Shown: piece after piece, positions 9,780-20,617 of the stretch
How positions within the stretch are numbered: the stretch's first letter is position 1
Layout of the letters: each line of letters begins with the position of its first letter
Source: Forficula auricularia
Lineage: Eukaryota > Arthropoda > Insecta > Dermaptera > Forficulidae
NCBI GenBank assembly: GCA_024734495.1
Contig: JALMQS010000075.1
Location: forward strand, 10,474,757 to 10,538,756
DNA length: 64,000 nucleotides
Direction of reading: 5' to 3'
Made by a program: the position numbers and the translations under genes
The notes under the pieces: generated by a model
Databases searched by the model: none
What the model saw: only the letters and a program-made list of their open reading frames with translations
What the model was told of the DNA's origin: nothing

Positions 9780-10200
9780 AACAATCATAGCAAATGTTCG
9801 AATAAACCACCATTTACCACTAAACAATGGCCCAACCTTTCGTAAAATTCTCGTCTGACATTTGCCTATTGGTATTGTGATATTTTATCACATTCGGCTT
9901 GTATACGATTTTTGAGTTGATCTAAGTTTTGAAATGGTTGTCCAGAGTAAATCTTGGATTTTAAATGTCCCCAAAGAAAAAATTGTTGGGAGAAAGATCA
10001 GGGGACCTTGCAGGCCAGCTAATCGTAAACCTCGGACCGATGATTTTATTCTCAAAATGATTATTTAAAAATTCACGGACATCGCGGCTGTTTTGTGCGG
10101 GGCCATCTGGAACCAAATATCTTGGCTTTCTCGAGCATTTTCCGTTAGAGCCGGAACTATATCCTCTTCCAATAACTGCAAAAAGCGCTGTCCAGTTAAA
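9780..10200 (-). pseudogene. Tc1/mariner-type transposase relic
   Basis: The minus strand encodes, in pieces, IWFQMAPHKTAAMSVNF, then WPARSPDLSPNNF, then after a +1 shift FFLWGHLKSKIYSGQPF, NLDQLKNRIQAECDKISQY, a stop, and ANVRREFYERLGHCLVVNGG. This is the DDE domain of a mariner relative different from the 4.4-kb one. The third acidic position, usually D in TPxDFFLWG, is N here (SPNNFF). Frameshifts, a stop and the missing N-terminus mark it as dead. Confidence 0.8.
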
Positions 10201-10221
10201 TTTGAAAAAAAAATATTTTTT

Positions 10222-10420
10222 ATGCTATTTTTGTCACAAGATTTAAGTTCCGATTCCTACACTCACTCACACAAATCAGTATACGTTTGGGACGAAGGTC
10301 AAAATAAAGAAAATGATGCCGTATTCGATAAAATTTGCAAAAAAAAGAGCGAAGATTAAAATAAAATTTCAAAAAATGAAGGGTACGTTTTTGGACAGCT
10401 TCTCCTGGTTGAAAAGTCAC
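10222..10420 (-). mobile_element. hAT-family end fragment
   Basis: Reverse complement of 30090-30290, the left part of the hAT element at 30.07 kb: GTGACTTTTCAACCAGG, then GAAATTTTATTTT, TCGCTTTTTTTTGCAAATTT, and TTTGT...GAGTGAG. The terminal dozen bases differ (GGGCCGTTG in place of CAGTGGCATTTA), so the very end belongs to another subfamily or has been replaced. Confidence 0.7.
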
Positions 10421-11092
10421 CAACGGCCCTTGTTGTGACCATATTTTGTTTAAAATTTCATATATAATAAACTATTCTTTCTTAATTTTTTTATATTTAT
10501 TTTAATATAACTATATAATTTTAAATATTTTGAGAGATTTGGTCTCTTTTTTTGGTTGGAGACCCCTGATTTATAGAATTAAAAAAATATGACTAAAAAA
10601 TATATTCTACTCAAAATCAAATAAACAATATAAAATAATTTATTAGAAATACAACTTATAAATTTTTAGAGCTACAAATAACAAATCAAAACTCTTTGTT
10701 CTTTTATAAATTTTTATATATTGAAAATTCGGCCTTTTCAATTTGAAATAATATCTACAGGTTCTTAAAATTGTTTTTCGAGATTTCAAAATTCACGAAA
10801 AACTAAAAAAAATCATTTAAAAACCTAAAAAGATTCAACAAATCAATAATCAAAAATAAATAAATAAAATGAGATAAGAATTCGTAGACAAATAAAATGA
10901 CCCCGAGGTTCCTCGTATAAGGACATGTAGAAAGAACGTGATCGGGATTCCGAAAACTATTTACTATAGCTATATATACTACATATATAGGTATTACCGT
11001 TTCAATTTTCAAGAACTGAAATTGGATTCTGCGTCTAGAAACAAAAAAATAACCTTTATCTAGAACAAAATAAACTGATGTGGCCATCCACG
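10421..11092. other. AT-rich DNA with no recognised feature
   Basis: A 101-codon minus frame (10803-11108) is low-complexity and matches nothing I recognise. No repeats with clear boundaries. Confidence 0.4.
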
Positions 11093-11120
11093 TGACTTTA
11101 CCATACACCTGGTTAAATTA
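11074..11120. repeat. Solo end of the 38-kb repeat family
   Basis: CTGATGTGGCCATCCACGTG followed by ACTTTACCATACACCTGG recurs at 38.13 kb, where it begins a ~800-bp repeat whose other end reads TATGGTAAAGTA. Here only the end is present. Confidence 0.5.
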
Positions 11121-11263
11121 AAATAATTTATAATTATTTACGATAGAACCCCCTCCCCTCTCAATTTTGGGCCTATTATCAATTATTAATATCTCCTTTT
11201 AATTATGAGACTATTATATTAGAAATATCACCTTTCTTCGATTTTTGTTTGAAAATATTTTTG

Positions 11264-11299
11264 ACCCCCTCCCCCCCCCCCCCCACACACACACACTCT
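11264..11299 (+). repeat. C-run followed by (CA)n
   Basis: About 19 Cs with one T, then CACACACACACAC. Low-complexity tract of the same form as the one at 27.58 kb. Confidence 0.9.
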
Positions 11300-12114
11300 C
11301 AATTTCACATAGTGTGTCATTTTCATGAGGTCGTATAAGGTTCATGAAGAAAATTTCATCTTCCATCAGCTCTTAGACTTATATTAAATTGAAAGTTTTT
11401 TTTCTAATAGACTGATGAAAGAAAACAAGTTTTGAAGTTTGAAGATTTTGACTCTTTAAAGACAAATAATATTAATATAATATTATAATATCAATAAAAG
11501 TAGCATTATATAGGTCTTCCTAAATTTAAGACGGTATTTAAAATTTAAAATTATTCAATAAAAGATGTGTCCACAAATTTTGCAGAATTCCGAGAAAAAA
11601 GTTAATATCCGAATTGAATGGAGAATTTACTTTATTTTAACCATGCAAAAAGTCCTGATTTTTGTAAATGGTAGAGAACCTTGTCAACAAAACTTTTAAA
11701 TAGATTATATTTATTGATAAAATTTTTTAATTAATTAAAATTAAATTTTTTATAGATAATAATAATATATTTAACTATATGTATTTAAATTTCCTAGAAA
11801 AAATCACTATTTTTACCCACAAAATCACTCTGATAAGTTTTGATAAACAATTTTCTTAAAATACTTTTATTAAAATTTGTAATTAATTTTAATAATCATT
11901 TGTAAATTTGGTGATCGTCCCCCTGTGGACCGCGGGTAGAATAGGTCCACAGTATTCCCTGCTTGTCGTAGAAGGTGACTAAAAGGGGTTGGATGTGAGG
12001 CTAAAAAACTCACTCCATAAAAAATTTCCTAGTTATGGAACCAACAAATTTCTGGACAAGTTTAATTAAATGGAATACACATAACACAAGGACAAATATT
12101 ATTACTAAAGCCTA
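11300..12114. other. AT-rich DNA with no recognised feature
   Basis: No ends, repeats or frames of note. A short GC-richer patch near 11920-11960 (CCCCCTGTGGACCGCGGG) is unexplained. Confidence 0.35.
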
Positions 12115-12175
12115 CAGAAGGGCTGTCCAGCCCGCGGCCCAGCACTGCGATGAATGCGGACCACCTTAAATTTAT
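12115..12175 (+). mobile_element. hAT-like terminus, partner end not found
   Basis: CAGAAGGGCTGTCCAGCCCG followed by CGGCCCAGCACTGCG has the look of hAT ends of the CAGGGGTGTCCAAC...GGGCC type common in animals. I found neither the opposite end nor an 8-bp duplication. Confidence 0.45.
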
Positions 12176-12430
12176 AAACTTCCTTAAAAAATTTAGATTT
12201 ATATGTAGTTCCTGGAAAAGACATAACAATATGGCCTGATAATTTTGTTTCTCTAAAATTAGAAACCTACCGAAAAGTTTTCGAAAAATAAGTGCCAATT
12301 TTAAATTTTGAATCTGGACTAAAAGTATAGGTGTTTTAGGGCGCATCAACGACAAGGGTTATTAGCGCCTGGACTAAAATTCAAGATTTCCGTAAAAATA
12401 TTACGGTTTTTCCATTTTCATTATATATAA

Positions 12431-13011
12431 TTTTTGTTCTTGTGACACAGACCCTGAGATGAAAAATGACCATCCTGCACAATGAATCACCCTGTCCTAT
12501 AAGAAAATCTTAAATTTCTCCCAATACTATTGCTATAAGCAAGCTATTACTTGTCTATAGCACTCTTAGTTATTTTCGATCTTATATATTGAGAGTTCTT
12601 AGAAATGGATTACTCCAAAAATTCCCGAATCATCTTTATTTATTAATATTTTAATAGTTCCTCAGAGAGAACAATTTTTATTCGACTAAAACTCGTTTGG
12701 ACTTGTCTCAGACAAGCTTGAACTGGAAGATAACTATACCAGACAGAGATTCAAACCTTCTATCAGCACCTTTTCTGGAAAAGCATTAATATTAATTACC
12801 CCTTGAAACTATGCAATAATTTTATTTAATTTTGAGAAACAAAAAGTGTTTTTATAGAAATATTTAAAATAACGGATAATAATTTGAAAATTTAAAGATC
12901 CTCCTGAAATTTTGAAGTCAACCTTATTATTATTTATGAAAATACTCTAAATATTTCAAATTTTAGGGGTGCGCCTCCGCATCCACAGCATCCATGAACC
13001 ACAGGCCACTG
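12431..13011 (+). mobile_element. hAT-family right half
   Basis: Aligns along its length with 30285-31097: CTTGTGACACAGACCCTGAG, TCTATTGCTATAAGCAAG, ATATTGAGAGTTCTTAGAAA, and the terminal GGCCACTG. It lacks the 214-bp insertion present in the 30-kb copy and so records that copy's empty site (AATACTCTAAATATTTCAAA). The left half is missing. Confidence 0.75.
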
Positions 13012-13577
13012 ATACACAAAAATAAAATAATTTTGAAGTCTATAAAAAATATTAATTTAAAATGTGAATTTTAAATTTAATAATTTGAAAAGTCTGAAAA
13101 GTTTAATGAAATGTTATGGCTGCGCTCTTTTGAATTAATATTTGAAAAAATTTATATTTAATAATTAAATAATTTTTAAAATTCTCTTATAAAACAATGA
13201 AAAATAAAAAAATAAAAAAAAAAATAGTTTTAATATATTTATTTTTATGTAAGTATTTTAGAATAAACATTCCTTATTAAATAATTTTTTAATTTTTACT
13301 TTCAACTTTTTTTTAAATATGTATTTAGCAACCCCTAAAGTGAAAATAGATTCGATAGTAACCATCTGCAAAATCTGTGGAGAGCGTACGGAATCCGAAA
13401 AAAAAAAATATTTTTATCCAATCATAAATTAATTTGCCATTAAACATTTTTTTTAGTAAGTGCATGTACAATATTATAGCTGATTTGGAATGGTGTTCAC
13501 TGGTCATATTAGAAGACAATAAACAAAACCACGGAATTTATGATATTAAGTAGGTAATACATATTATATTTTGGCAC
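13012..13577. other. AT-rich DNA with no recognised feature
   Basis: Very A/T-rich, with A runs at 13200-13225. The minus frame 13325-13519 is not recognised. Confidence 0.4.
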
Positions 13578-14097
13578 TCAGGAGAATATTGATAAGTTGC
13601 AACTCTTACAAAATAGATGCATGAGATTTATATTAAAATGTGACAGATATACATCAATAAGTAGTATGCTGGAAAGCTTAGGACTTATGAATGTGAAGCA
13701 ATTCTTATTTTTACAGACAATGTGTTTTGTATATAAATTATATCATAGCCAGCTGCCAGCCTATCTGAATTTCACATTGGTCAATGAGATCCATGACCAT
13801 GGGACGCGAATTAGAGACAATATATTTATTGAGAGGGCGAGGAAAGAGAGCACAAGAAATTCATTATATTTTAGAGGACTTGAGGAATTTAATTCTTTAC
13901 CAGCTGAAGTAAGAAATGCATCAAGTCTGATTCAATTTAAGAACCAAGTTAGAATATATCTTAAGAGCGACAGTTGAACATTTCTATTGAGAAATATTTG
14001 GAAATATTATAAATTTAGTATTAAGATTTGTAAATATTGAAATATATATGTATCAAAAATACATTTAAATATAAATAAAATAAAAAAAAAAAAAAAT
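13578..14097 (+). mobile_element. Jockey-like LINE 3' end with A-rich tail
   Basis: 5'-truncated LINE: the last ~126 codons of a reverse-transcriptase ORF, a ~100-base 3' UTR and an A-rich tail (14080-14096). The codon content is more AT-rich than in the 5-kb LINE, and the protein is a different family. Confidence 0.8.
13597..13977 (+). pseudogene. Jockey-like reverse transcriptase, C-terminal fragment
   Basis: 126 residues open to the stop. QLLQNRCMRFILKCDRYTSI, SMLESLGLMNVKQFLFLQTM, CFVYKLYHSQLPAYLN and GLEEFNSLPAEVRN match the region after the reverse-transcriptase palm in jockey-type elements, where the sequence typically reads LQNRCLR.IL.CDR.T. The catalytic palm and endonuclease are missing because of 5' truncation, so the piece is inert. 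No frameshift is visible in what remains, which suggests a fairly recent insertion. Confidence 0.8.
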
Positions 14098-14192
14098 ACA
14101 TAGATTGTGAGCTGATAGACAAAGAGTGTGATCAGTGGGAAGTCGACCTACCAGGCGCTGACTGTGTAAACCATGCACCCTCCAGGCCGGAG

Positions 14193-15050
14193 CTAGATAA
14201 TTTTAGTTTTACGAACTTTATAAAAGCTTCCTTCCTCGAAGTGTTTGGAACATGTTCGAAATTTTTTGTGCGGTGTTATCAACAGTAAAAAAAAATTCTT
14301 CAAAAAATTAAAAAAAAATAAGCTGACATGTTCTGATTTTGGGCGGTACATTTTTGCATTTTTAGACTTCTGGGGGTCCACTGATTATGTATACAAAATT
14401 TGGTTGAGTTTGGTACATGGGCCTAGATTTTCATTTATTGACCTCTCACCCCCCACCCCATTTCGGGCGGTTAGTTTTTTCATTTTTAGATTTCTGGGGT
14501 CCCACTGATTGTGTATATAAAATTTGGTTGAGTTTGCTCAAATGGCCTAGATTTTTTATTTTTAACCCCCTCTCCACCCTCCTTAATTTTGGGTCGATAT
14601 GCACCAAAATCTAATCAGCTCTTAATCTCAATGGACCAAAACTACGTGTGAAATTTGGTTTTGATATTCACACTAGTTTTTGAGCTAGCTCGTCCACAAA
14701 ATTTGGTAACGCACAGACTAACTAACTAACAGACATTTTGACAAAAGAATTATTATCTCGAAAAATATAATTTTTTCGATGTTCAGTTATTAGGGCTTTT
14801 TTGTAGAACGAAATGCCATGGTTTCGCTCAATTTTTTTAATCAAAATAGTTTCAGCCGTTTTTGAGATATTTCGAAAAAAAGAAGGAAAAAAACACTTTT
14901 TTCATGCACCATTACAATACTTGACCATACCCTCTATGGTAAAGTAATAATCAAACATTTTTGGGGAATTTTATTTTTATCATCGACAACACCGGAGAAA
15001 AAATCTCGAACATGTTCGGAACGTCTGCCATGAACGAAACTAATAGCTAG
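14193..15050. mobile_element. 858-bp inverted-repeat element
   Basis: The two ends are imperfect inverted copies: left CTAGATAATTTTAGTTTTAC ... GAACATGTTCGAAATTTTTT ... GCGGTGTTATCAACA; right is the complement of CTAGCTATTAGTTTCGTTC ... GAACATGTTCGAGATTTTTT ... CCGGTGTTGTCGATGA. The palindrome GAACATGTTC sits near both ends. The middle (14340-14950) is shared with 38215-38954 and includes three diverged copies of a unit with TTTTTAGACTTCTGGGG and ACAAAATTTGGTTGAGTTTG. No transposase is encoded. Superfamily unknown. Confidence 0.7.
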
Positions 15051-16182
15051 TATTTTACTCTATCAAATATATTTTTCCTACTAAGTATAATAGTTTGTAT
15101 TTGGCACAAGCAAAATATATATTCACCTCCATCCTCTGCAGATCTGCGTAAATTGAGTATATATACTATTTGATTATATATATAAACGATAATGATAAAT
15201 GACCATCTTCTCAAAACCAGATCTGTCAATTTTTTCAGAATTTATTTTATAATACATATTAAAAACAAAACAAAAAACTTTTGATTTATTTCACTATTTA
15301 TGTAGAGTCCGGACTATGAAAACCTGCATGTTGATTCAGCATCAAACTCACTCTATTATCGACTATCAAACTCATAAATCTGTCAATGGGAAGATTTATT
15401 ATTTTAATATTATATAATATCATTAGCATGCAACGGACGTTCATTCAAAAGATGTCAAGAGTAAAGGGTCTAATGCAATTTTCGGCCTCTTTTCATTTCC
15501 CTATTCAAGGTTTGTTAATGAGACGGCTAATGAAATAAGCCAGACGATTCACTATTTGCAAAAGGCATCTCTCATTATTATTATTATAGTCTTGCACATT
15601 AAAGACCAGACTGCCCATTAGAATCTGTTCTAAGGACTTTATTTCCTTTTCCATTATGCCTCCAGAGAGTAAAAAAAGGGAAGATGAACACAAAGCTACA
15701 ATTAGCACAGAAAGAAAGATGGAAAAATATGAGATAATTAATATAAATTAAACAAAAATGTAATGTTTAGAATAAAAATATTACACGGTTGAATTCTCAA
15801 ATCCACTTAGATCTCACCACCAGCAATGACATAGGCAGGATATAATTTAAGCTTAAATTATGAAGTCCTTTACAAAATGTATAAAAGAATGGTTTTAATT
15901 TTTCTTTTTAACTTATTATCCGGAAATAGGGGAGAAATTAGGAACTTACAGCTATTATAAATGAGAGAGAGCGCATAAGGTTTTAAGACACCATTTATAG
16001 AAGGAACAAGAAAAAATTAATATTGTTTTTATTAAAAATCAGAAGAGTTGATTTCACCACCTCGGGAATTGAGCCCGACTGACAAAAATTTTATCTGGGC
16101 CATTGGTGAACTAGTCCGATATATTAAGCAATTATATCGTGAAATTTTTCAATGATGAAGATTATATTTTAAATTTTTACGA
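15051..16182. other. AT-rich DNA with no recognised feature
   Basis: Small chance frames only (15047-15229 and 15505-15708, minus). No repeats with clear limits. Confidence 0.4.
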
Positions 16183-16425
16183 GAGGCGCCGATAGAACAG
16201 TGGATAAAGCGTTTGACTTCGGATCGAGTTTTCTCGGGATCAGATCTTGCAGAAAACGATTTTCATATTTGTCAAAAATGCAAGGCGCCTCAAAAAATAC
16301 AGAGCAAGGCAATGAGAAACCACCTCTGCGAAAATTTCCCTCAAAAAATTACAATGGAGAGGATACTCTCCATAAATCGCCGACGCTCGGAATCGAGTAT
16401 GGCGCTTGAAGAAGAATAAATTTTT
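16183..16425 (+). mobile_element. tRNA-Arg-type SINE
   Basis: The head resembles a tRNA: a box-A-like GATAGAACAGTGG, an anticodon arm TTTGA-CTTCGGA-TCGAG (loop of 7, anticodon TCG, hence Arg), and a degraded box B (CGGGATCAGATCTTG). The body contains GCAAGGCAATGAGAAACC and GGAGAGGATACTCTCC. A related head lies on the minus strand at 23.09 kb. Short open frames across it are incidental. Confidence 0.7.
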
Positions 16426-17204
16426 ACGCGTGATATTCAGAACAGGTAGCCTCAGAAATCAAGACCATAGCTCGGATAACATTTTGGCACTCGGGTTAAT
16501 TTCAGGGGGGATGAAATCACATGTTTGTGTGTTAATAAGATCTCTGGTATACTGGCTTTTGAATTATATTTTCAAAAACAAATTTATACGTTCTATTTTA
16601 CACATTTTGTAATTTAAAACGATTTGTCGTTTGTATATTATTTTCTATAAATGCCAAGAACTCGATTACCGATCTTAACCAAATTTTACACAAATACTTT
16701 TTAGGAGCATACAGAGATATATGGGGAAACCTCTAACTGTTCGAAACAGTCAGACAAGAGTTCAGTGTAAAAACGTTTAACGTTTTTGTATCTAATCCTA
16801 AAAATGTATAACTTATAATAATAAATTATCATTAATAAGAACAATAAAAAGAATTACAAGTAATTTGTTAATATAATAAATAAAAATGAATGAGTTCAAT
16901 TTCTTTTGAAATATAAATAAAATTTTCCAACTATATTTTTAATTTCGATTTGTAGCTATTTCGCAAGTAAATAGCTTATTTATTTGAGGGTGGCTCGTTC
17001 TGTTTCATTTAGACGTTCTTTTTAAGGGGGAAATAATAATTTTCTTAGACTGGCCGGTCACTACTAAAAGCAAAACGAACTTAAAATAAAAGACATACAT
17101 TTCGTTTGGCTTAGTTGAAATTGGTTTGGCAGTGAGAAAAAAAAGAAAAAGAGACGTAGTAAAAACGTAAAAGAATTCAAAGATAAAAAAGGAAACCGAA
17201 TGAC
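16426..17204. other. AT-rich DNA with no recognised feature
   Basis: Possible old repeat text (CCAAATTTTACACAAATAC near 16680) of the kind seen in degraded Helitron-like repeats, but no boundaries. Confidence 0.35.
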
Positions 17205-17625
17205 CTTAGAGAAGCATTATAGATCGTTGTTTGAGAAATCTCGAGAGACACGTTATAGTAACCGATATGCAGTTGAATGATGAACACTGCTCATAAGACA
17301 AAATTATTAGAAAAATATTCAATATTGAAATAGTGGGACATAGGATAAACCAAAAAAGCACAATACTGTTACCGATATAGCAGTTTAAATAATGAAAAAA
17401 AAACACTGTTCATGAGAGCAGATAATAACCGGAAAAAAGTTTTTTGAAAATGTTCAATTTTTTAAACATTATAAAAAAACAGCCCCTTAAAAACGTAGAG
17501 AGATATGTAATAGCTACTGATATAGGATATGAACGATGAAGAAGAAAACACTACTCTTATGCAGCTAACTATAGGAAAGAGGGGAAATTATTTAATTTAT
17601 GATTTAGGGACAAAAAAACATAGAC
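17205..17625. repeat. Three diverged tandem units
   Basis: Three related blocks follow each other with anchors at 17261 (ACCGATATGCAG), 17371 (ACCGATATAGCAG) and 17516 (ACTGATATAGGA). Each is followed by a GATGAA-like segment, ACACTG/ACACTA, CTCAT/CTTAT and a run of A-rich sequence with TTCAAT or TTTAAT. Spacing is about 110 and 145 bases, so units have gained or lost sequence. I do not recognise the family. Confidence 0.5.
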
Positions 17626-17689
17626 AAAATAATACTGAAGTGATGCCCCATATTATTATATTATATTATTAATATTCTAAACTATAGTT

Positions 17690-17830
17690 TTAAGTAACAT
17701 TTAGGGAAAGCGGTGTAACTTTATAATGAAACATATTTAAAAAATTATAAAGGGTTGGAATAAGTGGTATTTCACAAAATAATTATTACACTTATAGTTT
17801 TAAGATAATATACGGTGAGAACTTAATTTT
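17690..17830 (-). mobile_element. Penelope-type terminal fragment
   Basis: TTTAGGGAAAGCGGTGTAAC, TTATAATGAAACAT and GGTATTTCACAA correspond in order to 33516-33595 (TTTAGGGAACGCGGTG, TTATAGTGAAACAT, GGTGTTTCACAAGG) in the left arm of the Penelope palindrome. It is a degraded copy of the same terminal region. Confidence 0.6.
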
Positions 17831-18057
17831 TTAGAATGTTTATGTAAATTTCTATTAGACACATATTTAATTATTTGCATAGGAAAATCAAAGAAATTAA
17901 ACTTTTATTTTTTTATTTTTTATTGTAAGGATGGACATTTATAGGTGTTCGAATTGTCAAATTAATCAATAAAAATCAAAAAATCAAACGTGTGAGGTCG
18001 GGGGACTGACGTCAGGAACCAAGTTCCTTGCGTTATTTTAAAAAAAATATTAGAGTA

Positions 18058-18558
18058 AATAAGATACGGCCAAAAATATTATCCCCCTTAAAAAATCACA
18101 CTCCATAAATACTGGCTGTTATTAATAATTGTATAACTCCATTATTTCTTGAATATATTAAATATTGAAAATCAAAATGTGTATAAAATTACTATCTTTA
18201 GTTTTTAATGTTGAGAATTATTTAAATAACGCATTATCTAATGAAAAATAAATTAATAAATACTTTATTATGATTAAAATGGCAATTTTTTTAGTTTTTT
18301 TTTATTCAGGCTAAGCTGGAAATAAAAAAATATATAAATCCAAAATCCTGAATTAAAAAAAAACTAAAAAAAAAATTGCCATTTTAATTTAAATAATTCT
18401 CAACTTTAAAAACTAAAGATAGTAATTTTATACACATTTTGATTTTCAATATTTAATATATTCAAGAAAATAATGGAGCTATACAATTATTAATAATAGT
18501 CATTATTTATGGAGTGTGATTTTTTAAGGGGGATAAAATTTTTGGCCGTATTTTATTA
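18058..18558. repeat. Long inverted repeat, ~170-200-base arms
   Basis: Arms 18062-18240 and about 18380-18556 are near-perfect complements: left ACGGCCAAAAATATTATCCC ... CACTCCATAAATACTGGC ... CAAAATGTGTATAAAATTAC; right carries the complement of each. A second short pair (AAAATGGCAATTTTTTTAG and its complement) flanks a ~60-base centre. The outer end recurs alone at 7.56 kb, so it is a mobile family. A transcript would fold into a long hairpin. Confidence 0.8.
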
Positions 18559-19089
18559 ACTCAATTTTGTGAAGTTTCCACCTCGAAGAAAAATAAATAA
18601 ATAAATAACTCTCTTATATCCTCTCCATTGAGTCAGGTCGCTTGGAGTGGGCATTTCCGTTACGTGACGATTTCTGTCAGTTAGCTAAGCTCCGTAAAGG
18701 AACTTCGTACCAAAAAGACACAAAAGAATATAGTTTGATTTCTTATATTTTCCCGATTTAAAGAAATACTTAATGAGGGGGTCTTCCTAAAATAACATAA
18801 ATTATATTAATTTCTATTCGTCTAAAACTTGCTGGACTTGTTTTTTTTTCATATAAAAAAGAGAAAGAAGAATTCTATCTGTAGCATTTAAAAAATCCTC
18901 ACTTCGTTCTTTGGTCCCATTTGAAAGAAATATTTTCGATGAAGTATTTTGTAAGAAACTATGGTTATTATATATACAAAATTCAAGATTCTTACATGTA
19001 TGGTTTATCAAGTTTTTTATTCAACTGATGCAAAATTACTTACGATTTTGGGATCGAATCTATTTGAGGGTATACATACATATATATTT
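18559..19089. other. AT-rich DNA; fragment of a dispersed repeat near 18.8 kb
   Basis: CTATTCGTCTAAAACTTGCT at 18815 recurs in variant form at 12.68, 30.54 and 46.38 kb (TCTAAAAC, then CTGGACTTGT). Otherwise nothing recognised. Confidence 0.4.
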
Positions 19090-19300
19090 TTGAAGGAGAC
19101 AATAAAAGTGTGTCTTCTGCTGGAAAATAAATTTCTAATTTATTTATAACGAGACTATAGTTTTGCCCTCTTCATCAATGTATTACAATTGATTCACAGG
19201 AATTGATGTATGAAAACTCTCGAAACTATTGTCTCGTTATAAATAAATTAAAAATTTATTTTTCCAGCAGAAGACACTCTTTTTGTTGTCTCCTTCAATT
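19090..19300. mobile_element. Penelope-type foldback with degraded hammerhead at its turn
   Basis: Arms GAAGGAGACAATAAAAGTG...CAGCAGAAGACACTC are inverted copies. The turn region reads, on the minus strand, TTGATGAAGAGGGCAAAACT then ATAGTC, and on the plus strand TTGATG...CTCGAAAC then TATTGTC. These are decayed versions of the CTGATGA...GAAACTATAGTC ribozyme at 35.76 kb. The same arms recur at 33261-33398. Confidence 0.7.
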
Positions 19301-19340
19301 TATAAAAATTCTGCTACTCTCGGCAAAAGAAACTTTCAAT
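19301..19340 (-). repeat. Penelope-associated terminal motif
   Basis: AATTCTGCTACTCTCGGCAA is the complement of the TTTTGCCGAGAGTAGCAG motif found at 24.23 and 33.14 kb and again at 33.41 kb, always next to Penelope-type pieces. Confidence 0.6.
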
Positions 19341-19524
19341 TTATATATTTTTTATTAGACTGCTGTATATTACTCATCCAAATAATTTATTCCGTGCGCT
19401 TGACACCAGATGAGCTTAGTATAAAATTCACCATTTTTTTTTTTTTTTTGTTTAGAGAATTCAGAAAAGTAAGAAAAAAATCATGTTGAAGCTTGATTTT
19501 CCCCTGTTTCTCTTTATTCCAATA

Positions 19525-20617
19525 GGGGAGAGGTGGCATGAAAGAGACACGTATTCAAAGGGACAATTCAAATAACTCGTTAAATAAAGGTCGTCTCGGA
19601 ACGACATTATTTTTGTTCTGTGGCAACCCCAAAGTACATACATTGACATCTTACTTCACACTCCTATCATTTCAAGGATGCCAGTGAAGTGGATGTGTTT
19701 GTAATCGTGTATCAAATCATTTTTTGGGTCTTCTTTAGAAACGTTTTTCCAGTACTGTAAATTGGTTAACAGTTTAGCGTTGTTTATAATTGGTGTTATA
19801 CATGCAGATACGAGAAAAAAAGATCAGTAAACTTTTTTTAGAATTGTAGATTTTGTGGTCATGTTTTTAATTTGTGTTTGATAGTTATGAAAGGGATACA
19901 ACAAACGGTTATGAAAGGGGCGTCGATTTCATGACTAGTATTTCATAAAAAATTGTTATTCTTACTTTTTACCATATAGAAAAAACAATTATTTTAAAAT
20001 ATAATTATTACTATTAAAAGAACTATGTATGATTGTTTTGTTTTTTAATTATATGAAGGTAAATGTTTATTTCCATGTAAATTATCTTTTAAGATGACAA
20101 ATTTAAGACCAATATGCGATTAATTACTTTCAAAGATGTAATTTTAAACTAAAATAGTTAATTATATACGTGTTTCCTAATATTTAATATGTGTGTAGCA
20201 AAGTTTACGATGATTTCCTTATATTAACGTGCTGTCCCTTCCATACATGTTCGTGTCCCTTTCAATACAACCCAATTTTGAAAGGGACAAAATACAATTT
20301 TTTTTTTAATGTGAAAATATAGGACTACGAACAATTGAATTTGTTTTATTGTATTTTATTTCGATAGCCAATAAATTGAAGTTTTAATTCTACTTTTACC
20401 TCACAAAGAGTTTTTAACGAGTTATAGTTGTGTTTCGAAGTTTTACTTGTAAAACACCACCATAACCCGTTAAAAACTCCTGTGCTTAATATGTTTCACT
20501 ATAAACCAATACCGCTTTCCCTGCATGTTACTATTTTTACCTTTTAAAAATGTTATATTATTTATTTGCTATTAGAGCCTCCACACCAAAAATATCCCTT
20601 TCATGCCACCTCTCCCC
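19525..20617. mobile_element. TA-flanked 1.09-kb DNA transposon, GGGGAGA ends
   Basis: Perfect terminal inverted repeats of at least 19 bases (GGGGAGAGGTGGCATGAAA), with TA on both sides (19523-19524 and 20618-20619). Several copies of a GAAAGGGAC-like motif lie inside both ends (for example 19557, 19890, 19914, 20262, 20278), which look like subterminal transposase sites. No transposase is encoded. The element at 44.7 kb has the same plan with a different motif. I cannot assign the superfamily. Confidence 0.8.
20404..20520. repeat. Penelope-type scrap inside the 19.5-kb transposon
   Basis: Short arms GAGTTTTTAACGAGTTATAG and ACCCGTTAAAAACTC, then ATGTTTCACTATAAACCAAT followed by ACCGCTTTCCCTG, the same terminal motif as at 33.52 kb (complement). 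It suggests a Penelope derivative nested in the transposon. Confidence 0.55.

Noticed and set aside
10803..11108. 101-codon minus-strand gene
   Set aside because: Phe/Ile/Tyr-rich composition, no recognisable motif, and the repeat end at 11074-11108 overlaps it.
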